64,000 nucleotides of DNA from Silene conica (GCA_029255685.2 CM055312.2:18376649-18440648); one strand, 5' to 3'; counted from the stretch's first letter, positions 1 through 12,560 are shown. Translations and numbers: made by a program. The notes: generated by a model from the letters alone, not told the origin.

Positions 1-565
1 CTCAGCCGACCGGCCGGCTGCCGGTCGGGCACCGGCTTGGAGGCCTTTTCACTTAATCTGACTTTCTTCTTTCCTTTTCTTGGCTACAGGTACCCTCAGC
101 CGGTGGACCGGCTGCTGGTTGTCCACCGGCTGGGACACCTTTTGTATGAATTTGCCCCATCTTTGCATTTCTTCATTTCTTCACAAAATGGCTAAGTAAA
201 GGAAGTACATCCCAGCCGGCTGACCGGCTGCCGGTTGGCCACCGGCTGGGAGCCTTTTCTTAAGGTTCTGAAAAATTCTTCTTTATGTCAACAAAGTCAA
301 GTCAACGCTCCCAGCCGGCCGACCGGCTGGGAGGGCCTGGGGATGAAATTTGCCATATTCTTCATAATTCTTCATAAATCGCTCTAAATCCGCCTCGATT
401 TGTCTCGTTTCCTCGCCCCCGCCGTAATACCTACAAAAAGTGGATAGAATAGGAATATACGAGGCAACGGACGTAAAAACAACCAAAGACACGCAAATCG
501 AGGTCGAATCGTGACCGAAAATAAAGAAAATGTAGAGAAAATGACGACCAAAATGGAGCTCATCA
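1..565 (-). repeat. Athila 3' LTR, partial
   Basis: This segment aligns with 11471-12052 and ends with the same GAGCTCATCA terminus as the right-hand LTR (TGATG...CATCA ends). It contains four of the GC-rich CAGCCGG/CCGGCTG palindromes (near 1, 100, 213 and 310). The last ~145 bases differ from the other LTR at only about four positions, while the palindrome-bearing part is much more diverged. The rest of this LTR lies left of the window. Confidence 0.88.
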
Positions 566-1320
566 CATATATATACAAGACAAACAAAGAACTAAAACAA
601 AGGAAATGAAGAACATATTTTTTTGAAATTTTTGAAATTTTTCGATTTTTTCGATTTTTTTGATATTTTTGAAGTTTTTTCATATTTACAAAAACAATTA
701 AATATTCACAAAGTGGATATTTTCCCTCCCCACACTTAAGATTTACATTGTCCTCAATGGAACAAAGTGCAAGGGGGAAATGAAAGAAAAAGAACGAAAA
801 CATGTTTTTGGCTTTTTTGAATGTTTTGATAAAATAAAAACTTGTTTTTGTGTTTTCTGAAATAAACGGTTCTTCCTCCCCACACTTATTTATATGCATA
901 ATGCGAGGAGGAAAACCGGAAAATAAAGAACATGTTTTTGAAAGTTTTTGGTTTTTCAATTTTTTTGGATTTTTGTTTTTTTTATGAAAGCAATAAAAAC
1001 AAAAAGAAACAAAAGAAATGAAAAACTAAATGCTAGACTAGATGCAAACTAAATGCTCTAAACTACATGTATGCAAGCTATATGTGACAATATGATACAA
1101 AATGGAAATCTAATGCATCTAAGTGAATGTAACGATATGCAACTAAACTAATGATGTGAAAACATGAATAGAAAACTAAAACGAACTAACTAAACTAAAC
1201 TAACTACTCTAAATGCATGCTATGAAGTAAAATGTAAACTAAAGTGAAATTTGGATTAAGGGAGTTACTTGCTTTGGATTTTTCAACGGGGAGCATAGCC
1301 ATCACCAACCACCTCCAAAG
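566..1320 (-). other. Athila 3' untranslated region with two polypurine tracts
   Basis: There is no coding signal here. The stretch is AT-rich. On the minus strand it carries two similar purine tracts, AAGTGTGGGGAGG, near 722-737 and 868-885, the form typical of Athila-like elements near the 3' LTR. Neither directly abuts the LTR start at 565. ORFs read here are low-complexity phenylalanine-rich frames. Confidence 0.55.
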
Positions 1321-1419
1321 GTGATCACTCATCACCATCATCATCATCTCCATCACCTCCGGTACCGCTTACATCTCCTTCTCCATTGCCCTCATCTACT
1401 ACCATGTAGTCGCCCGGGT

Positions 1420-3061
1420 TGGTTACGAAATCACGGAAGGGAGAGGCGTGCGAGCCACTAGCTCCCGGATCACCAAACACGCCGTGGGGAGAAGGGTGCC
1501 CTTGAGGGCGGGGTGCCGAGTCCACGTCCCCACGGAAGTTGGGGGGAAGATCGGGTTAGAGAAATAACCCGGAGTAACATTGATCTCCCCGAAAAAACGC
1601 CCCTCAGGAGGCACATATCCCTTCTCGGGAGGCATGTAGTACGAAGGGCGACCGCCGTCCTCATGATGAAGTCCCTGGCGGACAGAATGGTCATAGCTGG
1701 GGAATTGCCCATAAGCCTGATCATGGTATATGTAATTAAGCTTATAAGACAAGTCCCTATACCGCTCATCCGCCAAAGCTTGGCGCTCTTCAGCAAGGCC
1801 GGCCGCCTTCTTCATCCCCAAATCAACCCGGGCCATAAAGTCAAGGAGGTCCTGGGGTATGGTAGACTGAGTAGAAGGACCGGAGCCGGATGTAGATTCC
1901 TGAAAGTATGAAGGACCGCTCTGGAAAGGGGGCATGGTGACGGAGGGCTGCTGAAACTGCTGAAATGGAAGGTCAGATGTGGTGGTACCCGTCCTATCTC
2001 GGCCATACACTCTCGGAGCACGCTGATCGGGAGGGAGCTCATCGGGGTCCACCTCAATATCAAGGAGGTATGAGGGCTTCCCTGGCACAACTCTCATCCT
2101 CTCGGTGTTTGGCAAGGGCACCGAATTCCTGAACTTATTATCCGCGCGAATCTGCCAATACTCATTACGATCGTTGGGGTTATACTTTATCCACCCCAAA
2201 GCCTCCTGTAAGTACCGGCGAGATAACACGTTCTCACCCTGAATGAGTCCAATGTAAAATGCCTTTTACAAAGGTCGTTGGCAATCAAAGTGACCATCCC
2301 CCCAACACATATGGGGGTAGTAAGCTGAGGTTGGGATGCCAACCTACTCAAGTGAAGGGCCATGTGGTGAGCAATGTTGAGTTTCGGCCCACTAATCAAG
2401 TAACACCCCAAAATTTCGAGCTCCGTGGTGGTAAAATTGTGAGGCTCATCCCTAGAGAAGACGGTCCACCCCATGAACCTATGCCAAATCCTAATCGGTG
2501 CCAAATGCACCCTATTAGCCGGTTTCTTCTTAGTTCGATCACTTACTAACCCGGTTATGGCGGTCCAAATAGCCTCGGTATCAAAGCCCTTCGGAGGCTT
2601 AATGGGCAATTTTCCGTCGAGCCCAAAAATCAAAGCAAAATTTTCTAATGTGAGACGATGTTCCCTATTCATTAAACGAAATTCCAAGAAAGCAACCTTC
2701 CTTACATTCCGATTCTTAGTAACTACCAAGGAACTCAAAAATTCCCAAGTCAACCTAGGGGAAGTGTGAACCGGTCTTGTTTCATACAATACCTTCATCC
2801 CCAAACCATCAAACAACTCTCCAGTAATTTTCTCAATCCCAATTCAATCTCCCTCAAACCTGCCCTATCAATGAACCTACACGGATGAAGGGGGCGATGT
2901 TTAAAGTAAGTGACGTTACCTTTCTGTTGTATGGTGGCAAATCGGAGGGCGGGAAAGCAAGGATCCGGACCAATGTTGCTACTATCCATCACATTCTGAA
3001 CTTCTTGCTCCACACTCGGGTCGTGCCTTGATTTCGATCGCCTTTCCGTTCTTCCAGACAT
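1420..3061 (-). pseudogene. Athila post-integrase ORF (ATHILA ORF1 / env-like region)
   Basis: A reading region starts at a methionine at 3061 with a basic N-terminus (SGRTERRSKSRHD). It continues through a domain of the ATHILA ORF-1 family, recognisable from FRLMNREHRLTLENFALIFG and the following IWHRFMGWTVFSR segment, and ends in a proline- and glycine-rich acidic tail near 1423. In this lineage the ORF after integrase is often called env-like. I see no signal peptide or transmembrane helix in the readable parts, so an envelope role is not supported here. The region is broken. Confidence 0.7.
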
Positions 3062-3239
3062 GGTTATTTTGAGGTGAGGTGATGAGGGAATGAAAGGGGG
3101 TTTTGATTTGGAGTGTTTGGATGTGTTTTTGAAGGTAAGGGATGAGAGGGAGAGGAGGAAATAAGGAAGAAAGAGGAAGAAATGAAGTGAAATGAGGAAA
3201 AAATGAAGGGTGTCGTGCGTTTTTAATTTCGCGACAAGG

Positions 3240-3830
3240 GCCTCTCAGCCGGTTTGGGACCGGCCGCCGGTCGACCGGCTGAGAGTTAGGGTTTGGGATT
3301 TTTTTCAATTTTTCGCATTTTTTCTAAGGCATTTGATTCTGAGCCGGCGGACCGGCTGCCGGCGGACCGGCTCGAAATCCGTCTTCACTATTCTTCGTCT
3401 TTCTCTTCTTCTTCAATCTCACTCACAAACACTCCCAACCGGCGGACCGGCTGCCGGCCGACCGGCTGGGGATCCTTCTTCGTCTTCTTTTTCTTCAACT
3501 TCTTCACTTATAAACACTCCCAGCCGGCGGACCGGCTGCCGGCCGACCGGCTGGGGATGCTTTCTCCTCTGCCTTCTCTTCAACATTGGGTCACACTTCA
3601 TGATTTTAAGCCGGTGGACCGGTTGCCGGCCTACCGGCTGGGAATCAAGCTTCCTTTGATTTTCGAATTTTGAACAAGTGATATGTCTTCTCAGCCGGCT
3701 GACCGGCTGCCGGTTTGGTACAGGCTGGGGATGCAAAATCTGAAATCTGCCCAAATAAATTATCAAAAACAGAAATGTGTCCAGGTCCTCCCAGCCAGTA
3801 TGGTACCGTCGGGAGGTGGGCCGGTTGGGA
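3240..3830. repeat. Array of seven GC-rich palindromes inside the Athila element
   Basis: About seven copies of a palindromic unit (CAGCCGG..GACCGGCTGCCGG..CCGGCTG) start near 3246, 3342, 3437, 3522, 3610, 3692 and 3790. They are separated by 45-60 bases of pyrimidine-rich spacer. The same unit occurs in both LTRs and in the solo LTR at 15659-17325. Here it lies between the integrase and the post-integrase ORF. The sequence from 3831 to 4170 shows no further structure. Confidence 0.85.
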
Positions 3831-4173
3831 GCACCTGTACACAATTTCGAAAAATAATTTAATTGAAAATAAAAATCGACTTTGCCAACAACGGTTTTGC
3901 CTATAATCCTCCGACTATACTCATGAATTACCCACAAACCAGCAACCATCATATCCAAATCTCTCATGCAAGCTAAAAAATTAAACTAAAAACTGAACTA
4001 GCCATTAAACGATCATGCAAACTACTTGAAAGAGAGAAAACTAATACTTACAATCGGTGGTTATTAAGTGACTCCACCAAACCTTTCATGAACAAACTTC
4101 CTTGAAATCAATCCTCCTCGGGGAGTGGGTCCCCGAGGTCAATAACTTCTACGGTACCTTTGTCATCTCCTTG

Positions 4174-5900
4174 TTAATAACGCTTAATCCGATGTCTGTT
4201 GACTTTGAAGGTGCCACCGCCTTCACTCCAAAGTTCAAAGGCCCCATGAGGTGAAATATCCATTACTTTGAAGGGCCCGGACCATCGTGATCTAAGCTTT
4301 CTCGGAAAGTTCTTGACTCTTGAATTGAAAAGGAGAACAAGGTCTCCTATGCTCACATTCTTCTTCATTAACTTGGCATCATGCCACTTCTTCGTTTGCT
4401 CCTTATAGAGTTTTGAACTCTCATAAGCCTCATATCTAAGCTCCTCAAGCTCACTCATTTGCAAGAATCTTTTCTCCCCGGCCATATCTAAGTCGAAGTT
4501 CATCTCCTTCAAAGCCCACCAAGCTTTGTGCTCAAGCTCCACCGGTAGGTGGCATGCTTTCCCGTACACAAGCTTGTAGGGAGTCATTCCTATAGGCGTC
4601 TTGTAAGCCGTCCTCAAAGCCCATAGCACATCATTCAACTTTTGGGACCAATCTTTCCGGTTCTTTTGTACCACCTTCTCCAAGATAGTCTTGATTTGAC
4701 GATTTGAAACCTCCACTTGCCCACTAGTTTGAGGGTGGTAGGCAAGTGCGACCTTGTGGGTCACTCCATAAGAGACTAGGAGGGCTTTGATTGTGTGTTT
4801 CCGGAAGTAGGAACCTCCATCACTTATCACAATTCGGGGTACACCAAAACGGGGAAAGATTATGGTCTTGAAGAGCTTTACCACTACCTTGGAGTCATTG
4901 GTGGGGGAGGCAACCGCTTCTATTCATTTCGAGACATAATCCACGGCTACCAAGATGTACTCATTCCCGCATGAATTGGGGAAAGGTCCCATGAAGTCAA
5001 TACCCCAACAATCAAACAACTCAATCTCCAAGATGGTTTTAAGGGGCATCTCATTCCTTTTACCGATGTTGCCCGACCTTTGACAAGCGTCAGAAGATTT
5101 AACTACATCGTGAATGTCTTTAAACATAGAAGGCCAAAAGAACCCTCCTTGAAGAACCTTGGCTATAGTCCGTGAAGCCGCCAAGTGCCCTCCATAGGCG
5201 GAGTTGTGAAGCCTATCCACAATTTCAAGCCCCTCTTCCTTTGACACGCATCTCCTCAAGAGTCCATCCCCACACTTTTTGAAAAGGTAAGGATCATCCC
5301 AAAAATATCTCTTAGCATCCACTTTCAATTTTCTCCTATCTCTTGCTTCCAACTCCTCCGGGATAAAGCCATTAACAAGATAATTGGCAATATCCGCAAA
5401 CCAAGGCAATTTATTGCCTATTGCCATCAAACTATCCTCACGCAACCATTCATTGATCGGGTCATCCCTATCATGCAAACCATGATCCTCAAAAGTCAAT
5501 CTAGACAAGTGGTCCGCAACTACATTCTCCGACCTCGACTTGTCTCTTATCTCTAGATCAAATTCTTGGAGTAAAAGGACCCATCTCAAGAGTCTTGGCT
5601 TGGCATCCTTCTTCAACATTAATTGTCTCAAAGCGGTGTGATCGGAGTACACCACCACTTTAGATCCCATGAGATATTGTCTAAACTTCTCAATGGCATG
5701 CACTATTGCCAACATCTCCTTTTCGGTTGTGGAATATTTCGCTTGAGTTTGATCAAGAGTCTTGCTTGAATAGTATATTACGTGGTGTTTCCTATCCACA
5801 ACTTGACCTAGGACCGCTCCTACCGCGAAATCGGACGCGTCACACATGATCTCAAAAGGCAATCCCCAATCCGGAGCACGAATAATAGGAGCCGTCACAA
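4174..5900 (-). pseudogene. Athila RNase H and integrase region
   Basis: RNase H is marked by CDASDFAVGAVLGQ and the tethered YSDHTALRQL stretch. Integrase follows with an HHCC-type zinc region (HNSAYGGHLAASRT...), the catalytic-core start WGIDFMGPFP, the second conserved Asp near VISDGGSYF, the [10 protein letters not shown] motif, and a C-terminal part ending in [11 protein letters not shown]. In the family these domains copy the RNA template and join the cDNA to host DNA. The region is broken, so it is a fossil. Confidence 0.88.
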
Positions 5901-5959
5901 GTGCTTCTTTGATCCTAGAAAAGGCTTCAAGACAATCATTAGTAAACAAAAAGGGAGCA

Positions 5960-6780
5960 TCCTTGAGGTAAAGAAGTCAATGGTTTGGCAATTTTGGAAA
6001 AATCTTTAATAAAACGCCTATAAAAACCGGCATGTCCAAGAAAACTCCTCACCCCTTTCACATTGGTGGGGGGTGACAAGTTCTCAATGACTGCCACTTT
6101 TGCACCATCGAATTCTATCCCCCTCTTGGACACTATGTGACCAAGCACAATCCCCTCCTCTACCATGAAATGGCACTTTAACCAATTGAGGACAAGGTTG
6201 TGCTCCTCACATCTTTTCAACACATTTACAAGATTAGAAAGCCCTAGGTCAAAAGAATCACCATGAACACTAAAATCATCCATAAAAACCTCCATAGATT
6301 TCTCAAGAAAATCGGCAAAGATGGCCATCATGCACCTTTGAAAGGTGTCGGGTGCATTACACAACCCGAATGGCATCCTCCGATAAGCATACACACCTTG
6401 GGGGCATGTAAAAGTTGTTTTCTCTTGGTCTTCCGGGTGAATGGGTATTTGAAAAAACCCGGAATAACCGTCAAGAAAACAATAGTACGAATGTCCCGCA
6501 AGTCTCTCTAACATTTGATCAATGAAGGTGATTGGGAAATGGTCTTTGAGAGTGGCCGCATTCAACTTGCGGTAATCAATACACATCCTCCAACCCGTCA
6601 CCGGACGAGTCGGTAGGAGAGTCCCATCCTCTTGTGTAACCAAAGTTACACCCCCCTTCTTGGGGACAACATGGACGGGGCTCACCCACCGGCTATCCGT
6701 GATCTCGTATATGATTCCGGCCTCAAGCAACTTAAGAACTTCACCCTTCACTACATCCGCCATTTTCGGATTCAATCTCC
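5960..6780 (-). pseudogene. Athila reverse transcriptase region
   Basis: Classic gypsy RT motifs are readable: VVPKKGGVT, WRMCIDYRKLNAAT, FQIPIHPEDQEKTTFTCP, YRRMPFGLCNAP and the catalytic FMDDFSVHG box. FLGHAGFYRRFIKDFS follows at the thumb. The FMDDF form and the KGGVT insertion are typical of the Athila lineage. It belongs to the same broken pol region as the flanking protease and RNase H. Confidence 0.92.
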
Positions 6781-6799
6781 TTTAACCTTCCACTCTAGG

Positions 6800-7795
6800 T
6801 CGACTCCCTTCCTCAAGAATTATTCTATGCATGCAAAGGCTCGGGCTTAGCCCTTTGATGTCATCAAGGCTATGCCCCAATGAGCTCCTATGATCCTTTA
6901 AAGTTGAAATGAGTTTGGATTCTTGTTGCTCATTGAGGTTGGCATTGATGATCACCGGGTAAGCCTCTCCCTCCCCAAGAAAGTCATACTTGAGGGAGGG
7001 AGGAAGGGTTTTGAGTTGTACCTTTGGAGGAAGCATCCCCTCCACCTTCTCAACTTCCTCATCTTCTAGCTCAATATTTTCATCCATTTCTTTGTCTTCA
7101 CAAGTTGTGATGCCACATAATTGTTCCATGTGACTTTCCTTCTCTTCTTCCATCTCTACCATCTCCCTTACCACTTGCTCCACAATGTCCAATGTAAATG
7201 CCTCATCATGCTTTGGACCTTTCATCATAGTAGGTAGATTAAACTCAATTTTGTCATCCCCAACTCTAAAGGTGAGCCGCCCATTCTTAACGTCTATCAA
7301 GACGCCTCCGGTAGCCAAGAAAGGCCTACCAAGGATGATGGGAGTGTGGCTATCCTCCGGGATATCAAGGACAACAAAATCGGCGGGGATTAAATGCTTA
7401 CCCACCTTGACGGGTACGTCCTCAAGCACTCCCAAAGGGCGCTTGACGGACCTATCCGCCAATTGGAGGGTGATACTTGTGGGAACTAAATCATTCAAGC
7501 CAATTCTTTTTGCAACTTTCAAAGGGAGCACACTTACACTAGCTCCTAAATCACAAAGGGCACGAGAGATTGGAATGCCACCGACTATGCAAGGGATAGA
7601 GAAACTCCCCGGGTCACCAAGTTTCTTTGGCTCCTTTTGGAGGAGAAGTGCACTACACTCCTCCCTCATAGCCATTACTTCTTGGTCACCCAAGGTTCTC
7701 TTGCCCGACAAGATTTCTTTTAAAAATTTGAAGTAAGTCGGCATATTCAAAATCACCTCCGTAAAGGGAAGAGTCACTTCAAGTTTTTCAATCAT
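6800..7795 (-). pseudogene. Athila aspartic protease region
   Basis: The catalytic loop reads ALCDLGASVSVLPL, the DLGAS variant usual in Athila elements, followed by the flap-proximal PIILGRPFLAT motif. An acidic linker (EMEEEKESHMEQ...) leads to the reverse transcriptase. The family role is cleavage of the gag-pol polyprotein. Confidence 0.88.
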
Positions 7796-7822
7796 TTTAC
7801 AAAAGTTTGTGAACTTGAAGTT

Positions 7823-10180
7823 TTACTTTCCCTTCAAGGCCCTTGAAGGATAAGGCAAGCTAGTAGATTGAGGGTTAGATAGTACCTTGGTGGGTGTTGG
7901 TTTGCTTGTTACCTTAGTAGTTGGTTGTGGAACCAACTCTTCTTGTCTAGCATCCACCTCCTCCAAGATAGTTTCTTCTTCTTTCTCCTCATAAGGGAGG
8001 TCCTCCACATAAAAGTCATCATCCCTTGAAGAGCCACCATCAACTTCCTTTCCTTTCTCTTTCACAAGCTCCAAAATAGGCTCCTCTTCACCATAATTGT
8101 AGTCTTTGTACGGGTCCTCTAGCTCCGTTCCACTTCTCAAGATCACCGCATGTGCTTGGTGATTGTGTGAGGCATCTTTGGAACTTTGACCTTGGGCAAG
8201 GAAGCCGCCCGGTGGCCTTTGAGGATTTGCTAGAGCTTGAGAGGCAACTCGAGCCTCCATTTCCCGTATCTCCCTTTGGTTGGCACTCTTCAAATTCGCC
8301 ATCTCTTGGGTGTGAGTTGCTTGCATGTTCTTGACAAGCTTCAATAACTCTCCCACTTGGGAATCACTCGTATCTTGGTGAGGTGCATTGGTGAGGGCAA
8401 GGGGAACCCATAATCATTCCTTGCACCCCCACCTTGGGAGTTGCCTTTCGGAGCTTGATTGTTGAAGTTTTGTCCTTGGTTGGTTGGTGGAAAGTTTTGG
8501 TTGAAATTTGGGTTGAAATTTGGGTTGTCGGGATTTTGTGGGTTGTGGTTGTAGTTGTTTTGATTTTGGTTGGGGTTGTTTTGAAATGGTGGTGGATTGA
8601 AGTTTTGGTTTTGGTGTTGGTTGTGGTTTTGGTTGTTGTTGTTGAAATTTGGATTGTTGTTGTTGAAATTTGGATTGAAATTTTGTGGGTTTTGGTTGTT
8701 TTGGAAATTGGGATTAAAGTTCGGGTCATTGAAACTTTGTTGAAAGCCTTGATTGGCTTGATTAGGTTGGTTGCCTTGGTAGAAATTGTTGTTGTTGAAA
8801 TTGTTCCTCGGGTTGAAGTTTCCACCCCTTGGTTGAAAACCGGGGGGATTTTGCACTTGAGGTTGTTGGATTTGATGAGGATTCAACACATTGGTACTTT
8901 TGTAACTCATATAAGGACTCCCTCTAATCCCTTGATGATAGTAGTTTGAATTGGGGTTGAAAGTATTTTGCCCTCTAGGATTATTGAATGCTTGGAAAGC
9001 ATACAATTCTTCCTCACTTCCACTTCCCTCAATAGAGTTGTTTGCACATACTTCAAATGTGTGCCCATTTCCGCCACACAAATCACATGAGGCAACACTA
9101 TTTACTTGGTACATCCCCGGGACATTGCTCTTGGTTTCTTTGCTAGTGGAGCCCTTAGTCAATTCTTCCAACACTATTTACTTGGTACATGTCCAACTTG
9201 GCATTGGTTTCCTCGTTCGCCTTTGAGTTGGAAAGGTGCTCACTAGGGTACTTGCTACTCTTTCTCAAGACATTCCCCCGAGTACCATAATTTTCCTCCG
9301 AATCAACGATCTTTTTGATAAGCTTCGTTCCCTCCTCATGCGGCAAGTGGTCAAAGCTACCCCCCGCCGATGCATTAACCATTTCTTTCGTCCGTGGGAG
9401 AAGAGACTGAAAAAAGGTTTGGGTCGTGTACCAAGTCGGTATCCTGTGGTGGGGACACTTAGCAAGCAAATCTTGGTATCTATCCCAAGCTTCTCCCAAA
9501 GATTCTCCCTCGTCTTGCTGAAATTGAGTTATCTCATTCCGTAGCATGGCGGTCTTAGAGGACGGGTAGTACTTGGCAAGGAAGGCCGTTGCCAAGTCGT
9601 CCCAAGTGGTGAATGTGTTTGGAGCATGCACATTTAACCACCTATCCGCCTTGTCTGTTAAGGAATAGGGGAAGAGCATAAGCCTTAATGTCTCCTCGGG
9701 CACTCCCGTTTTCTTTATCATTGCGACTTTACCCTAGAACTTTCGCAAGTGTCCATGAGCATCTTCGTGAGAAGCCCCACTAAAGGCGTTCTTCTCGATA
9801 TAACTCATTTGTGAAGGGTGTATTTCAAAATTTTTAGGAACAAGAGTACCGAAGTTGATTGGATTTGTGGTGTCATTGTGATTGGGCCGGTTATGATCAC
9901 GAAGAGCGGCCATTATATGAATTTGATGGTGATTTGGAACGTGTGGTGATGGTGGTGGTGATTGATAAAACGGATTGTCGAAACTTTCGGATGTTGGGCT
10001 AGGATTGCTTTGATTGGGGCTTGGTGGTTCGGGTTGAAAGGGGTTGTTATGGCTAGTAGATGCTTGGGAGGCAATCCTTACTCTTGCAATGGTCTTCCTC
10101 CTTAAGGCCCGAAAAAGCCTCTCCGGTTCGGAAGTTGACAACAAGGAATTAGAGTCGCCCCTAGGCATAAAACTTAGCAC
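7823..10180 (-). pseudogene. Athila gag region
   Basis: The N-terminal part starts near 10180. A Retrotrans_gag-type capsid domain follows (DKADRWLNVHAPNTFTTWDD, FQQDEGESLGEAWDRYQDLL). A zinc knuckle CDLCGGNGHTFEVC (CX2CX4HX4C) lies near 9040-9085. A long asparagine-, glutamine- and proline-rich tract spans about 8430-8990 and gives the plus strand its GGTTGTTG-rich look. A coiled, charged segment leads toward the protease. Family members form the virus-like particle and bind RNA. The region is broken. Confidence 0.88.
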
Positions 10181-10330
10181 ACAAATTAGTCGTCCTAGTG
10201 TTTGTTAGACACTAGGGTGAGCAATATAGCAACCACTCTACAATTAACTACCAAATCTTTGATCAAAACAAAACAAGCTCAACTAACTCAAGACTAAAAC
10301 TAAAACTAAACTACACAACTTCTAGCACCG

Positions 10331-10348
10331 TCCCCGGCAACGGCGCCA
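10331..10348 (-). promoter_or_regulatory. Athila primer-binding site (tRNA-Asp type)
   Basis: On the minus strand this reads TGGCGCCGTTGCCGGGGA, the usual Athila primer site complementary to the 3' end of tRNA-Asp. It follows the LTR terminus at 10352 after a 3-base spacer, which fixes the LTR boundary and the element's orientation. Confidence 0.88.
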
Positions 10349-10351
10349 TTT

Positions 10352-12052
10352 TGATGCGCGAGATTTAGTCGTCGGTTCTCACGATCAAACACATTTATAA
10401 AAACCCAAATTAGTAGTATAATAGGGTTATCGTTCGCGAAGACGGTGGGGATAGTTGTATAGTTAAGTTCTAATCGTAACTTGAGTTGGGGTAATATGTT
10501 TGGTTTGGAAAGACTAATTAACTAATGACTTACAATTGAAGCAAATAAATCTAGATGAAATTGATGATAAAGAGGACTAGGGTGTCGGGGGTCACCTAGG
10601 TAAATCGGTAGCCAAACGTAAGATAACGGTCTTGTGTCACTTCTATGGTAGGTCTAGGGTTGTCTCTTCTCTCGAGTCGACTACCCTTAGGTCAAGACTA
10701 GTCCTAGCTTTCGCTACAAACCAAGCTAACCTAACACACAAGCATGCTCATGAAACCCAAGACTATCGTCTAAAGCAAACAAAGCGAAGACTAACACCCA
10801 ACCATCGTTGAGGCATTTCGTCGAACACGTAACATGCAAGATGTGAAAACTTAACCAAAGAAGCAAACAAGACTAACCCTAAGCATTTTTCATGGCTACT
10901 AACTACCCAAGCAAACCCCTAACCCTAGAATGAAATTACTCACTCATGATTGAAGAAAGCATATGAACAAGTGAAGTATAAATGATAAACATTATAAGAA
11001 ATGACAAAAACAAACAATGGATTAAAAGAAACTTAAATAAATGCAATAACTAAGTGGAGATTAGAGAGATTATACCAATAGCAAAGGAAAAGGAAGTGAC
11101 TTGGATAACAAGTTGAAGAGTTCTTTCAAATCCTTCAAATTACAACCCAATAAAACCTCTTACAATTGCCCAAGAAGATTACTAGAGAGAATCACTAAGG
11201 AAAGATTAACTAGATTGAAAGATTAAACTAAGATCTAAAAATGATTAAGTATTTAAGAGAGTTTTTGTAGGCTAAGTATGAACTAATAGAACAGTAGAAA
11301 CCCTAGAATTGCGTGCAAAAGTAACGTATTGAAGAATAGAACAAGTGCGGGTTTATATAATGCTCGAAAATACGAAAAATGACTCTCAGCCGGTCGACCG
11401 GCTGCCGGTCTGGGACCGGCCGAGTCCAAATAAGGACTTCTGAAAGTTTCTTCACATGGCCAAGCTTCCCAGCCGACCGGCCGGCTGCCGGTCTGGCACC
11501 GGCTGGGAGGCTTAATCCTCCAATCTGACTTTCTTCTTCACTTTTGACAAGCACAGGTCCTTCCAGCCGGTGGACCGACTGCCGGTTGTCCACCGGCTGG
11601 GACCTCTTTTTCAACAATCTGCCCAAAGTATGCAATTTCTTCGTTCTTCAAAAAATGACTAAGTATAGGATCATGGTCCCAGCCGGCTGACCGGCTGCCG
11701 GTTGGCCACCGGCTGGGAGCCTTTTCTCAAGGGCCTGTAACATCTTCACATTTTACTCCAAAAAGTCAAGTCAAGGTCCCCAGCCGGCCTACCGACCGCC
11801 GGCTAGGAACCGGCTGGGAGGCACTGGGAGGCTTTCTTGTTAATTCCTTCAAACTTCTTCATATTTCGCTCCAAATCCGTCTCGTTTGGTCCCGTTTCTT
11901 CGCCCCCGCCGCAATACCTACAAAAAGTGGATAGAATAGGAATATACGAGGCAACGGACGTAAAAACAACCAAAGACACGCAAATCGAGGTCGAATCGTG
12001 ACCGAAAATAAAGAATATGTAAAGAAAATGATGACCAAAATGGAGCTCATCA
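10352..12052 (-). repeat. Athila 5' LTR (about 1.7 kb)
   Basis: The ends are TGATGCGCGAG and GAGCTCATCA in plus orientation, an imperfect TGATG/CATCA inverted pair. The outer ~670 bases hold five CAGCCGG palindromes (near 11384, 11470, 11565, 11679 and 11781). The rest is AT-rich and non-coding. Short ORFs in it are repeated in the other LTR and are not genes. Confidence 0.9.
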
Positions 12053-12560
12053 ATATCACAAAAAAAAAATTCGAGAAAAAAAAATTTCGAAAAAAAAATT
12101 CGAGAGAAAAAATTGAAAAAAATTATTTCCGAGAAAAAAAAAGTTCTTGAAAAAATTTTGTGATATTGTTTAACATAATGCGTGATATTGTTTAACAAAA
12201 GGCGTTTTTTCTCGAAATTTTGTTTCGATTTTTTTTCATTACAATATCACAAGTTACTCAATACAATATCACCGGTTTTTCAAAATAATATGACAAAAAA
12301 AAATTCTGTAAAAAAATCGAGAAAAAAAAATTGAAAAAAAAATCTTCGAAAAAAAAAATTTCGTGAAAAAAAGTTTTGGAAAAAATTTCGTGATATTGTT
12401 TTATATAATGCGTGATATTGTTTTATGTGATATTGTATTGAAAAGATTGTGATATTTTAGACTTTGTAATGTAAAAAAAAGTGATATTTTTTAATACAAT
12501 TTGTGATACTCTAAATGGACTCATGGACTCAAGTATTTAGCTGAACTCACCGGATCCTGC

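Larger units (their letters stand above)
1..12052 (-). mobile_element. Athila-type Ty3/gypsy LTR retrotransposon (left end outside window)
   Basis: The order on the minus strand is 5' LTR (10352-12052), tRNA-Asp-type primer site, gag, protease, reverse transcriptase, RNase H, integrase, a post-integrase ORF of the Athila ORF1 family, purine tracts and a 3' LTR that leaves the window at position 1. Each domain is recognisable from motifs listed in its own entry. The element is broken, with roughly ten interruptions across the coding region. The LTRs differ clearly in their central part, so it is old, although one segment stays about 97% identical. It is inserted in a TIR element whose remainder starts at 12053. 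The target duplication cannot be checked because the other end is outside the window. Confidence 0.93.

Noticed and set aside
384-959. 191-aa minus-strand ORF
   Set aside because: It is low-complexity phenylalanine/lysine text in the Athila 3' untranslated region and LTR, with no family resemblance.
3240-3830. Evenly spaced GC-rich palindromes looked like a CRISPR array
   Set aside because: The spacers are similar pyrimidine-rich text rather than unique sequences, the units diverge, and they belong to an LTR retrotransposon in a plant genome.
8434-8949. 171-aa valine-rich plus-strand ORF
   Set aside because: It is the antisense shadow of the asparagine-rich gag tract.
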